From Angelakisella sp. (GTDB lineage: Bacteria > Bacillota > Clostridia > Oscillospirales > Ruminococcaceae), in contig JAAWEO010000028.1 of NCBI GenBank assembly GCA_022794295.1, forward strand, positions 1-17,754: a stretch of DNA of 17,754 nt, in the 5' to 3' direction. Under the pieces are notes generated by a model, which saw nothing but the letters and a program-made list of their open reading frames with translations, made no database searches and was not told the origin of the DNA. Positions 8,449 through 14,511 of the stretch are shown here, one piece after another. The translations under genes and the position numbers were made by a program. Numbering within the stretch: the first letter of the stretch is position 1; the number at the start of each line of letters is the position of its first letter.

Positions 8449-8472
8449 AAAGAGCGGGTGGCCCCACTCTTT
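8449..8472 (-). promoter_or_regulatory. Leader stem-loop upstream of rimP
   Basis: On the transcript, AAAGAGUGGG pairs with CCCGCUCUUU around a GCCA loop (ten pairs, one of them U-G). It lies between the promoter and the rimP start. It is followed by CCUUUAU rather than a long U run, so attenuation is possible but not proven. A smaller GGGG-AAAU-CCCC hairpin follows. Confidence 0.5.
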
Positions 8473-8495
8473 TACTAATCTCCTTATCATGTTGT

Positions 8496-8524
8496 ATGAT
8501 ACCATATTCCGGCGCAGGTTGCAA
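8496..8524 (-). promoter_or_regulatory. Sigma-A-type promoter of the rimP-nusA-infB operon
   Basis: On the minus strand TTGCAA (8524-8519) and TATCAT (8501-8496) are separated by exactly 17 bases, with a TGG just before the -10 box (extended -10). It sits about 110 bases upstream of the rimP start and downstream of the spoVT stop, so it should drive the whole housekeeping operon independently of the integrated element. Confidence 0.75.
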
Positions 8525-8602
8525 GGCTTTTTGCGAAAAAAGGCCGAATCTTCTGCCAAAAACCGGCTCCCGGGCAAAAAACACCCTGAACAGAGTAAGA
8601 AA

Positions 8603-9052
8603 TCACTCCTCCATCTGCTTTCCCAGAAAGGCGGCGGCCGCAGAAATCAGCTTCACCTCGCTGTCCCCGGCGGTATCCCCGGGTTTGTTCATCAGGTACA
8701 TGACACTGCCGCAAACATCCCCGGAGGCAATAATAGGGTACTGGACCAGGCTGTAGTGGTCCACCCCCTCCACCGGCTGGAGCTTCTTTTCGGTACCGGT
8801 AAAGGCATAGCTTCTGCGGTTTTCGATCATATCCTCCAAGCTGGCGGAGACCCGCCGCTCGATCAGCTCCTTTTTGGCGATACCTGCCACGCTGATAACA
8901 TGATCCCGGTCACAGATCACCACAGGAAAGCCTCCAGTCTTATAGAGGACCTCGCCATACTGCCCTGCAAAGCTGCTCAGCTCCCCAATGGGGGAATACT
9001 TTTTAAAGATCACTTCACCATCGTTATCTGTGAAGATCTCCAGGGGGTCGCC
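8603..9052 (-). pseudogene. spoVT: Interrupted spoVT, 3' part (stage V sporulation protein T)
   Basis: SpoVT is a forespore-specific transcription regulator with an N-terminal AbrB swapped-hairpin DNA-binding domain and a C-terminal GAF-like domain. About 149 of ~178 codons are here, beginning at GDPLEIF. The sequence KKYSPIGELSSFAGQYGE, VVICDRDHVISVAG, KKELIERRVS and AAAFLGKQMEE follows family order to the end. The first ~30 codons, including the usual GIVRRIDDLGRVVIPKEIRR stretch and the native promoter, are missing and do not occur elsewhere in this window. The remaining frame is intact, so precise excision could rebuild the gene. Confidence 0.88.
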
Positions 9053-10798
9053 GTCACTGATAAGATTGACACCATAGACCTTGTCCGGACGCTTTGGGGA
9101 TGTCTGGACGAGCTGGATTGATGGGATATCTATGATGCCGGACTTAAAATTTACGACTGTCCCCCACGGGACTGGGTTCGGCGCTTTCTCCGGGCTGCCC
9201 TCCTCGGGCAGCGTCCCGCTTCGCAACAGACTGTCGATATCGGCTTTCAACTGGATTTCCAGGTGATCCTCGTAGACCTTGATCCTTTGGATCATCAGTT
9301 CCAGATCCTGGCGATCCAGCTTTTCCTTGCGGAGGATGTCGTCGAACACCTCCAGGGCGGTCTTAGCAACGCGGTTGACTTGGAGGATGGTGTTTCGCTT
9401 ATCAATGGTCATTTGCAACTGGTTGCGGATCCCCTCCATCCGCCGGAGAAGATCAGCTTCCATCTCGTCGTAGGTCTCCTCCAAAAGCTCTTCCTGGTCG
9501 GGGTGTTTCATCAGATCCCGAACTCGCTGGCGCTTGGTGGCTTTTAACTCGTCCTGGAGATCCTGGAGAATCTCCTCCAGGTTGGTGGTGCTCCGCTGGG
9601 TCTCCTCTACATCCTGTTCCTCCTTGGCAAGATCGGCGTTCATCCGTTCCAGCATGGCGGCGCTGTTCTCCTTCACCATGCGGACATAGAGCTTCAGCAG
9701 CTCGTCCAGCTTGTCAACGCGGATATGGTGGCTGGTGCAGCCCGCCCGGCCCCGGCGGTGGTAACTGCCGCAGGTGTAGGCAGGGCTTAGATCCCGGCGG
9801 CTCATGGCGAATAGGGGGGCGCCGCAGTCGCCGCACTCCAGAAAACCGGAGTAGACATTGTCGTTGATCTTGGTGCCCCGGTAGTGGCTGGTAGCCCGCT
9901 TTTCCCGGGCCGCCCTGGTCAGCGCAAAGGTGCGGTAGTCAATAATGGGCTGGTGATGATTCTCAATGACGATCTGCTCGGTTTCGTCCCGCCTGATGTC
10001 CCTGCCGTTGATCTTCGCTCGGGTGTACTTCCCTTGGCGCAGGGTGCCGATGTAGAAATCGTTGTCCAGGATCCCCTGGACGGTGACGATAGCCCAGGCG
10101 GATCTGACCTCCCGGCGGCTCTCCTCCCCGGCGGCCTCCCGCCGCTGGCGCTCCGACATCCGGGGGGTGGGGATGCCCTCAGCGGTGAGGTAGTTGGCGA
10201 TCTTTTTGTACCCCCAGCCCTCATTATATAAGGCGAAAATTTTGCGGACGATCTCCGCCTCGGTGGGGACGATCTCGAACTGCTGCTGTTTATTGACGAT
10301 GTAGCCGTAGGGGGCGGCACAGATCCACTTGCCGTCCTGCTGGCGGCGGCGAACCACCGAACGGACCTTTTTGCTGGTGTCGGTGACCGGCATCTCGTTG
10401 ATGAGGAACTGGAACTGGATCTTGAGCCAGTCGTCGTCGTTGGGGAAGTCGATGCCATCCCCGATGGAGATGATGCGGACCCCGGCATCCCGGAGGTCCT
10501 CCAGCTCTACCAGCCCCCGGCTGTTGCGGCGGGAGAACCGGGAGAAATCTTTGACCAGGAGGATGTCCTTTTTGTGGGTCATCAGCTCCCGGCGCATAGC
10601 CTGGTAGCCCTCCCGCTGCTCGAAGGTGTAGCCGGAGCGATCCCGATCCTCGTAGAAGGTGAGGGTGCTGTTGGGGAATCTCTGCTTTACAAAGTCCTCA
10701 ATAATGGCCTTTTGATTTTCGATGGAAGTGTTGTCTCGATCCAACTCCTCGTCCACCGAAATGCGGCAGTAACCCGCTATGTTGTAACGTTCGATCAT
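8603..10798 (-). CDS. Large serine recombinase fused in frame to the C-terminal part of SpoVT
   Basis: Residues 1-~580 are a large serine recombinase. The resolvase domain starts with YCRIS (R12, catalytic S14) and carries KDFSRFSRRNSRG (83-95). A recombinase domain (about 165-290) follows, then a zinc ribbon with C322, C325, C343 and C354, then a coiled coil (about 380-470). Residues 583-731 (GDPLEIFTDNDGEVIFKKYSPI onward, ending GKQMEE) match SpoVT from residue ~31 to its natural end, including its GAF-like domain. The AbrB DNA-binding segment before GDPLEIF is absent. There is no stop between the two parts. The ATG has GAGGAG eight bases upstream. The chimera most likely arose by integration into spoVT; whether the fused protein is stable or active is unknown. 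Confidence 0.9.
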   Translation of the reverse strand: MIERYNIAGYCRISVDEELDRDNTSIENQKAIIEDFVKQRFPNSTLTFYEDRDRSGYTFEQREGYQAMRRELMTHKKDILLVKDFSRFSRRNSRGLVELEDLRDAGVRIISIGDGIDFPNDDDWLKIQFQFLINEMPVTDTSKKVRSVVRRRQQDGKWICAAPYGYIVNKQQQFEIVPTEAEIVRKIFALYNEGWGYKKIANYLTAEGIPTPRMSERQRREAAGEESRREVRSAWAIVTVQGILDNDFYIGTLRQGKYTRAKINGRDIRRDETEQIVIENHHQPIIDYRTFALTRAAREKRATSHYRGTKINDNVYSGFLECGDCGAPLFAMSRRDLSPAYTCGSYHRRGRAGCTSHHIRVDKLDELLKLYVRMVKENSAAMLERMNADLAKEEQDVEETQRSTTNLEEILQDLQDELKATKRQRVRDLMKHPDQEELLEETYDEMEADLLRRMEGIRNQLQMTIDKRNTILQVNRVAKTALEVFDDILRKEKLDRQDLELMIQRIKVYEDHLEIQLKADIDSLLRSGTLPEEGSPEKAPNPVPWGTVVNFKSGIIDIPSIQLVQTSPKRPDKVYGVNLISDGDPLEIFTDNDGEVIFKKYSPIGELSSFAGQYGEVLYKTGGFPVVICDRDHVISVAGIAKKELIERRVSASLEDMIENRRSYAFTGTEKKLQPVEGVDHYSLVQYPIIASGDVCGSVMYLMNKPGDTAGDSEVKLISAAAAFLGKQMEE
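9040..9070. other. Inferred element-chromosome junction (att site) inside spoVT
   Basis: SpoVT-like sequence stops and recombinase-like sequence begins at the codon for the glycine of GDPLEIF (9050-9052). The crossover must lie near here. Serine integrases exchange a two-base core within a short identity, so the exact core needs the other junction for comparison. No inverted repeats flank the site, as expected for this class of recombinase. Confidence 0.6.
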
Positions 10799-11125
10799 GG
10801 CTGTTCTCCTCTATTTATGTGTCGTAGGCAGGCAACTGCCGAGGATTCTTCGACGGTTATCCTTCATCCTGCTGTGAACCGTTTCCATTTTGGAAAATGC
10901 TGCTGCATTTTAAACCGCTAAGAATTTTTAGCAGTTGCATCCTGAAGCAATTCTTTATCTGCCTGTTTATTAGCTCATCCCATTTCACTTTGTATCAATT
11001 TAATTTTGCAGACAGACTTTTAATTGCAGATAATATTGTATCACATCAGAGAACCAAAAGCAATAAGGACCGGCAGAGGAAATGAATATTTGAGACACCT
11101 CCTGCCAGCGGTGGTGAAGCATTTT
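10799..11125. other. A+T-rich intergenic leader upstream of the recombinase
   Basis: No credible gene is visible. The stretch is much richer in A+T than its surroundings. It contains a promoter reading toward the recombinase (11035-11063), a hairpin GCTAA-GAATTT-TTAGC at 10918-10933, and the binding site GAGGAG just before the recombinase start. The leader from promoter to start codon is about 230 bases, long enough to hold regulation. Confidence 0.5.
11035..11063 (-). promoter_or_regulatory. Putative promoter of the recombinase gene
   Basis: On the minus strand TTGCTT (11063-11058) and TACAAT (11040-11035) are 17 bases apart, a good sigma-A-type pair. I checked the same area for sporulation sigma-E/K-type spacing and did not find a convincing match. 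Confidence 0.55.
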
Positions 11126-11440
11126 CTACCCAAATGTCATCGTCGGGCCTTGGTATGCTTCTCGCCGCTCCTTGATATGCCAAGTACCCTCCTGCTCTAT
11201 CTCCTGTTTCTCTCGCTGAAGTTCCTCCTTAGCGGCGCAGATGCGGTTGTGGCAGAGAAGGTGGCTGGTGAGGGGGAGCAGGTCCTCCTGGCCGGACCGG
11301 AACACTGCCACCGTGTATTTTTTTGCGCCATACTCCCGATAGAGAGACCGCAATTTCTCCTGCTGCCCTTGGTCTGTCTGGTCGTCGTTGGTCAGCCAAA
11401 TGACCGCCAGCTTTTTCTTTTCATCCACTTGGATCCTCAA
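11126..11440 (-). CDS. Small element-borne protein of unknown function
   Basis: The protein is 104 residues, hydrophilic, with no membrane segment. The pattern KKLAVIWLTNDDQ, then YREYGAKKYTVAVFRSGQEDLL, then LLCHNR recalls small accessory proteins I associate with Tn1549-like conjugative elements of Clostridia, but I assign no function. The start is probably TTG at 11440 with AAAGGAGG upstream at slightly long spacing. The C-terminal half is charged and helical (EELQREKQEIEQE). It lies between the ribbon-helix-helix gene and the recombinase, on the same strand. Confidence 0.65.
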   Translation of the reverse strand: MRIQVDEKKKLAVIWLTNDDQTDQGQQEKLRSLYREYGAKKYTVAVFRSGQEDLLPLTSHLLCHNRICAAKEELQREKQEIEQEGTWHIKERREAYQGPTMTFG

Positions 11441-11514
11441 CGGAATATCATCCTCCTTTTCTTTCTGCCAATAGTTTCCTCCGGGGGAACGGGGTTATAC
11501 CTTTCTCCGGGATT

Positions 11515-11952
11515 TTATTCGTCCAGGGGGAGCAGCTCCTCCTCCCTGCGGTATGCTGATTCTTCCTCGCAAATTCTGGCGAAGTTTGGGACACTGTCCA
11601 GTTGCTTTACCTCCTGCCGGCACTGTTGGAACAGGCTGTCCACATATTCCCGGGTGAAGTGGTAGGCGTTGGCGAGGATGTGTGCGATTACCGCCAGCTG
11701 GACCGAGGTCTTGTACTGGTTAGTACCGAAGGTCTTGGTGAAGTGAGAGATGCGGCGGTCCAGCTCTGCCGACAGCAGCTCCCCGATGTACTGGGAACTG
11801 TCCTCTGCGTTCAGGTAGTCGATGTAGTGATCGATGGCCTGCTCTACAAAATCGTTGCGGGAGCTTGCTTTTGCACGGCGGAGGTTTTCGTCCATTCGCT
11901 TGAGGTGTGCTTCCGTGACTGCCAGGCCGCTTTTTACTCGTTTTGTGTACAT
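11515..11952 (-). CDS. Ribbon-helix-helix-like DNA-binding protein
   Basis: The protein has 145 residues from the ATG at 11952, chosen because AGAGGAGG lies at ideal distance; the longer open frame upstream has no binding site and crosses a direct repeat. The N-terminus has a short strand followed by two helices, VKSGLAVTEAHLKRMDENL then SSRNDFVEQAIDHYIDYL, the pattern of CopG/Arc-like ribbon-helix-helix proteins. A longer helical C-terminal part (residues 55-145) could mediate oligomerisation. Similar proteins sit beside the small accessory gene in clostridial conjugative transposons. A role as repressor or relaxosome-accessory protein is inference. Confidence 0.65.
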   Translation of the reverse strand: MYTKRVKSGLAVTEAHLKRMDENLRRAKASSRNDFVEQAIDHYIDYLNAEDSSQYIGELLSAELDRRISHFTKTFGTNQYKTSVQLAVIAHILANAYHFTREYVDSLFQQCRQEVKQLDSVPNFARICEEESAYRREEELLPLDE

Positions 11953-11990
11953 AATGTTTCCTCCTCTGTTTTTTGAAAAATACCCCTCAC

Positions 11991-12056
11991 TTAACAACGG
12001 ACATTTTTTCGCCGTTTTTGAACCATTCGTTTGTGAACTTTTTGTAAATCTTGCAA
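11991..12056 (-). CDS. Possible 21-residue leader peptide
   Basis: A TTG at 12056 preceded by AGAGGAGG opens a 21-codon frame ending in TAA just before the ribbon-helix-helix gene. The peptide is strongly basic near its end (QKRRKNVRC). It follows immediately after one copy of a direct repeat. No known family is recognised; it may be chance. Confidence 0.25.
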   Translation of the reverse strand: MQDLQKVHKRMVQKRRKNVRC

Positions 12057-12067
12057 TAATGACACCT

Positions 12068-12099
12068 CCTCTACTCGTATACGGACATCCCAACAGGAT
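12068..12099. repeat. Direct repeat copy 1 (about 32 bases)
   Basis: CCTCTACTCGTATACGGACA and the following CCCAACAG match copy 2 at 12304-12335 with only about two differences. The copies are 236 bases apart, and both are followed on the minus strand by a purine-rich ribosome-binding-like stretch. This suggests a regulatory site shared by two leaders rather than a transposon end. Confidence 0.85.
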
Positions 12100-12190
12100 T
12101 TTTAACACCTGCTTTCATCTTTTTCGATTGGAACTCGTTAGTCGCTGGGCACCCTCTTTAGGAAAGTTATATAGCTTTTGGGGCTTGTTC

Positions 12191-12259
12191 TCATTGTAGC
12201 AAATTCAAAGAGCGTTTTCCGCATCCCCACAGCCACATTTTAGTGGCTTGTGGCCACAT
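12191..12259 (-). CDS. Possible 22-residue peptide
   Basis: The ATG at 12259 has AGGAGG at ideal spacing and opens a 22-codon frame (MWPQATKMWLWGCGKRSLNL and two more residues) ending in TGA. It is tryptophan-rich and has no family I recognise. It lies between the two direct repeats, upstream of the ribbon-helix-helix gene on the same strand, so it could be a leader peptide or an artefact. Confidence 0.3.
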   Translation of the reverse strand: MWPQATKMWLWGCGKRSLNLLQ

Positions 12260-12303
12260 CGCCCCCTCCTCTATGCGTCTGGGAAATCTCAATGGCCACA
12301 CCC

Positions 12304-12335
12304 CCTCTACTCGCATACGGACATCCCAACAGCAT
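12304..12335. repeat. Direct repeat copy 2 (about 32 bases)
   Basis: This is the second copy of the repeat at 12068-12099, reading CCTCTACTCGCATACGGACA and then CCCAACAG. The Y at the centre (T in copy 1, C here) and the base after CAACAG are the visible differences. Confidence 0.85.
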
Positions 12336-12381
12336 TTCACAGCCCTGTCTCTATGATTTTCTGACAAAAATTTCAAAGACA

Positions 12382-12427
12382 GAAAAAAAGAGAAACACTT
12401 GCACCGAAATTTTGGTGCGTGTTTCTC
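12382..12427 (-). terminator. Intrinsic terminator reading leftward
   Basis: GAGAAACAC pairs with GTGTTTCTC and inner GCACC pairs with GGTGC, giving a long stem. On the minus strand it is followed by TTTTTTT (12389-12383). It should stop transcription coming from the replication-like gene before the direct-repeat region. On the plus strand the hairpin lacks a clean T run. Confidence 0.75.
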
Positions 12428-12901
12428 CTTCTCTATATATCTTACCTCTGTATTATATTTATACTGGGTACTTCTTGGAGGTCCACTATGGACCTGAGGG
12501 TGGGTCAGCTTTTTTCAGAGGTAAAGGGTATATTTTTGCTTTGGTACCTTTGGTGGCCACCTCGCACATCCCAGATTTTAAGGCTTGTTCCGGCGGTTTA
12601 CAGAGAAACCGGCCACCTAACCTGGACACCCATCCGGTACCAAAGGTGAAAAAGCGACCACCTTGGTGGTACCGCTCCCGACCCGCACTGCGGGGCGGTG
12701 TGGCTCAGCCCGGGGTGCCAGTGGCGACCCCGGGCCTTTATCCTGCACATTTTTCGCCCCCCGGTTCACCAGCCACTTTCGGTTGTGCTGAATTCACTGG
12801 ATGGCACACAGGCCACACGCTTTTGATACGGCTATGTCTGCGATGTGAGGCGGCTGTTACCTTCTGGACACCAGCGAGGCCGCACAGCGACGCACGGGCT
12901 G
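12428..12901. other. Noncoding, hairpin- and repeat-rich region next to a replication-like gene
   Basis: No real gene is supported; the long plus-strand open frame here is chance. The stretch contains three GGTACC sites (12543, 12636, 12668) with ACCTTTGGT, ACCAAAGGT and ACCTTGGT boxes attached. It also has a hairpin GCG..ACCACC-AA-GGTGGTCGC followed on the minus strand by TTTTT (12650-12675), a CCCGCA-C-TGCGGG hairpin (12682-12694), and a perfect nine-base stem GCCCGGGGT/ACCCCGGGC (12708-12735). It could be an origin, a transfer origin, or a structured RNA; I cannot tell which. Confidence 0.55.
12649..12675 (-). terminator. Possible terminator downstream of the replication-like gene
   Basis: On the minus strand ACCACC-AA-GGTGGT with outer GCG/CGC (two-base bulge) is followed by TTTTT. 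It lies about 230 bases after the stop of the frameshifted HTH gene. The same inverted repeat contains one of the ACCTTGGT boxes, so it may be a protein-binding site instead. Confidence 0.4.
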
Positions 12902-13334
12902 TCACGTTGAGATGCACTCATTACCACGAAGTGCGAGTGCCTTTGCGACTCGCTGATGTTCAGCTACCACATCCATCTGCGCCAACTGCTGTTCATAGAA
13001 CCGATCGAGGGCCAACTGAATTGGGCTGGCGGTATAGAGCAGGTTGCCATTGTGCTTCAGACCAGCTTTGGTGGTGACTGTCGTGCTCTCTGTACTGATG
13101 AGCTGCCGCTCCTCCAGCACACACATACTTGCGGACAGTGCTGGCGCTCACCCTCACCGTTCTGCCGATGGTTTTGTAGCTAGGCCAGCACTGGCAGGTG
13201 CTTCGGTCCTCACAGCAGAGCAGATAGGCGTAGATGGCCAGCGCACCAGGCGACAGGCCCAGCAGGAATATCTCGTTGGGTAGCTGGAAGTAATCCTTAA
13301 CCAAATCACGCTTGGGCCACGGTTTGTATTTCAC
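12902..13334 (-). pseudogene. Replication-initiator-like winged-helix protein, frameshifted
   Basis: Starting from GTG at 13334 (GGGAGGT upstream), the frame encodes KYKPWPKRDLVKDYFQLP, then LSPGALAIYAYLLCCEDR, then WPSYKTIGRTVRVSASTVRK, the helix-turn-helix pattern of RepA-like proteins on clostridial elements. After KYV the reading moves to another frame (CVLEERQLISTESTTVTTK onward to 12902). The switch falls on ATGTGTGTGC near 13119-13128; one more TG would restore a single frame of about 144 codons. The start overlaps the stop of the upstream HTH gene by GTGA. The break could be inactivation, an assembly error, or a slippage site. Confidence 0.65.
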
Positions 13335-13543
13335 TCTGCACCTCCCTGGGTGTGCTGTGACACCCACTCCACATATTTCTCCTTGGGTACTACGAACCTG
13401 TTGCCGATTTCGAGAACAGGAAAATCCGGCTCGTGCATCAGTTCGTAACCGCTGGACGGTGAGATGCCCAGTACCTTCGCTACCGTTGCCGCGTTCAGGA
13501 ACAGCGGCAGTTCGTCGTAATCTTTGTAGGCGGATTCTTTCAT
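13331..13543 (-). CDS. Excisionase-like helix-turn-helix protein
   Basis: This 70-residue protein has LFLNAATVAKVLGISPSSGY, then DFPVLEIGNRFVVPKEKYVEWV, the MerR-like winged helix found in excisionases and small element regulators (HTH_17 type). The ATG at 13543 has AAAGGAGG upstream. The stop overlaps the start of the replication-like gene by four bases, so the two are probably coupled. It could help the serine recombinase excise the element or regulate the neighbouring gene; sequence alone does not separate these. Confidence 0.75.
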   Translation of the reverse strand: MKESAYKDYDELPLFLNAATVAKVLGISPSSGYELMHEPDFPVLEIGNRFVVPKEKYVEWVSQHTQGGAE

Positions 13544-13611
13544 GCTGTGCTTGACCTCCTTTTTTCATGACACGATTTTCTTCTCTGCTTTTCCGGACTG
13601 ACTTCCCTCAC
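13540..13611 (-). CDS. Possible 23-residue upstream peptide coupled to the excisionase-like gene
   Basis: A GTG at 13611 opens a short basic frame whose TGA overlaps the ATG of the excisionase-like gene (ATGA). GGAGG lies upstream but about 13 bases away. It sits in one copy of an imperfect repeat. It may be a leader peptide or chance. Confidence 0.2.
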   Translation of the reverse strand: MREVSPEKQRRKSCHEKRRSSTA

Positions 13612-13742
13612 TTTTCTACCACAACCTCCGACAGCTGAAACGGAACTTTCTCATAACCGAGTTTACAAAATGTTTACCGATTCAGGACACAGGTACCCTC
13701 ATTCCTCTTCTACAACCTCCGAAGCCCAAAAGCGAACTTTTA
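13608..13742. repeat. Two imperfect direct repeats of about 45 bases
   Basis: On the minus strand, AAGTTC followed by a G/T-rich stretch, TCGGAGGTTGT, and a GAGG ending occurs at about 13742-13698 and again at 13650-13608, 92 bases apart. Each copy carries GGAGGTTGT. They lie upstream of the excisionase-like gene and look like duplicated leader or operator sequence. Confidence 0.6.
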
Positions 13743-13996
13743 TTTTTCGTTCACAGGAAAAGTTTTTGCTGTTGAAAACTCACCCGTCAGAACTGAGTCT
13801 GGCGGGTGAGTGTATCGAATGATTTGATGGGTATCTGATGATGGCCTGTCCATTCTTTGTTTAGGCGATACAGTTTTTGAAACCTCGATACAAACTGTCA
13901 GGTTGAAGACCTCAACCAGGAATAAAAACTTTTCTTTTTCCTGCAATGATGTTACCCTGTCATACGAATATATCAATAAGGGAAAGCGGTGAGGCC
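13612..13996. other. Intergenic region with three hairpins between opposite-strand genes
   Basis: No gene is supported. Besides the imperfect repeats it holds CTCACCCGTCAG/CTGGCGGGTGAG (13779-13810), ACAGTTT/AAACTGT (13870-13898) and GGTTGA/TCAACC (13901-13917). The first is followed on the minus strand by TTTT and may be a weak terminator. The stretch separates the minus-strand HTH genes from the plus-strand sigma factor gene, so it must contain both promoters, but I cannot place them confidently. Confidence 0.5.
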
Positions 13997-14013
13997 ATGG
14001 AGCAGGAGAGCAA

Positions 14014-14511
14014 GTGGATACAGGACATCCAGCGGAGCGGCTGGTGGAGCGGTACTACGATGAGATATACGTCTTTGTCTACCGTCAGACCGGGCACAAG
14101 GAGGACGCCATAGACCTGACCCAGAGCATTTTCCTTGCGATTCTCCAGGCGCTTTCCACTTATGACCCGAAGAAGGCTGTCTTCCGCACCTGGCTCTACT
14201 GTATCGCCGCCAACAAGATCATCGACGTTCGCCGCCAGTCCCGGCCCGTGACTACGCCGCTGGAGGAAAGCGAACTGCCTGTTCAGGAGGACTTTGTCTC
14301 CCGGATTTATGACCGGGAGCTTCTAAAGCGGATCGAGGGCTATGTGTCCGGGTTGGCTCCTTCGCTCCAGACTGTGTTCCAGCTAAGGCTCTATGAGAAA
14401 CAGAGCTTCGGAGAAATTGCCGCCGCCCTGGGTCAATCGGAGGCGGCGGTAAAGAACCAATACTACCGCCTTTTGGGGCGGATCAGAGAGGAGTTTGATC
14501 CAGATGGATGA
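14014..14511 (+). CDS. ECF-type RNA polymerase sigma factor, altered N-terminus
   Basis: Region 2 is seen in ERLVERYYDEIYVFVYRQTG and HKEDAIDLTQSIFLAIL, and region 4 in LQTVFQLRLYEKQSFGEIAA followed by AAVKNQYYRLLGRIREEF. The total is 165 residues, a normal size. The likely ancestral start is ATG at 13997, which reads MEQESKWIQDIQRSG in another frame and then loses frame near 14035. The intact frame can be entered at GTG 14014, which has AGGAG five bases upstream. The factor may therefore still be made with a shortened N-terminus. It heads a sigma / membrane protein / ABC transporter group, the usual layout of a self-regulated export system. Confidence 0.75.
   Translation: MDTGHPAERLVERYYDEIYVFVYRQTGHKEDAIDLTQSIFLAILQALSTYDPKKAVFRTWLYCIAANKIIDVRRQSRPVTTPLEESELPVQEDFVSRIYDRELLKRIEGYVSGLAPSLQTVFQLRLYEKQSFGEIAAALGQSEAAVKNQYYRLLGRIREEFDPDG

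Noticed and set aside
8523..8600. Terminator of the spoVT gene
   Set aside because: A GGCC-T-run / A-run inverted repeat exists near 8525-8545, but pairing is imperfect and no clean stem plus U tract could be defined.
11035..11063. Sigma-E or sigma-K type promoter for the recombinase, which would tie excision to sporulation
   Set aside because: GATACAAT resembles a sigma-E -10 box, but no matching -35 at 13-15 bases was found; the sigma-A reading has exact 17-base spacing.
12540..12740. CRISPR array
   Set aside because: Repeats are short, of mixed orientation and unevenly spaced, and no cas gene is present.
12250..13077. Long plus-strand open frame of 275 codons
   Set aside because: It has no ribosome binding site, crosses a terminator and several hairpins, runs antisense to the replication-like gene, and its translation has the odd composition of chance frames.
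13740..13976. 78-codon minus-strand frame upstream of the sigma factor
   Set aside because: It runs through three hairpins, lacks a binding site and resembles no family.
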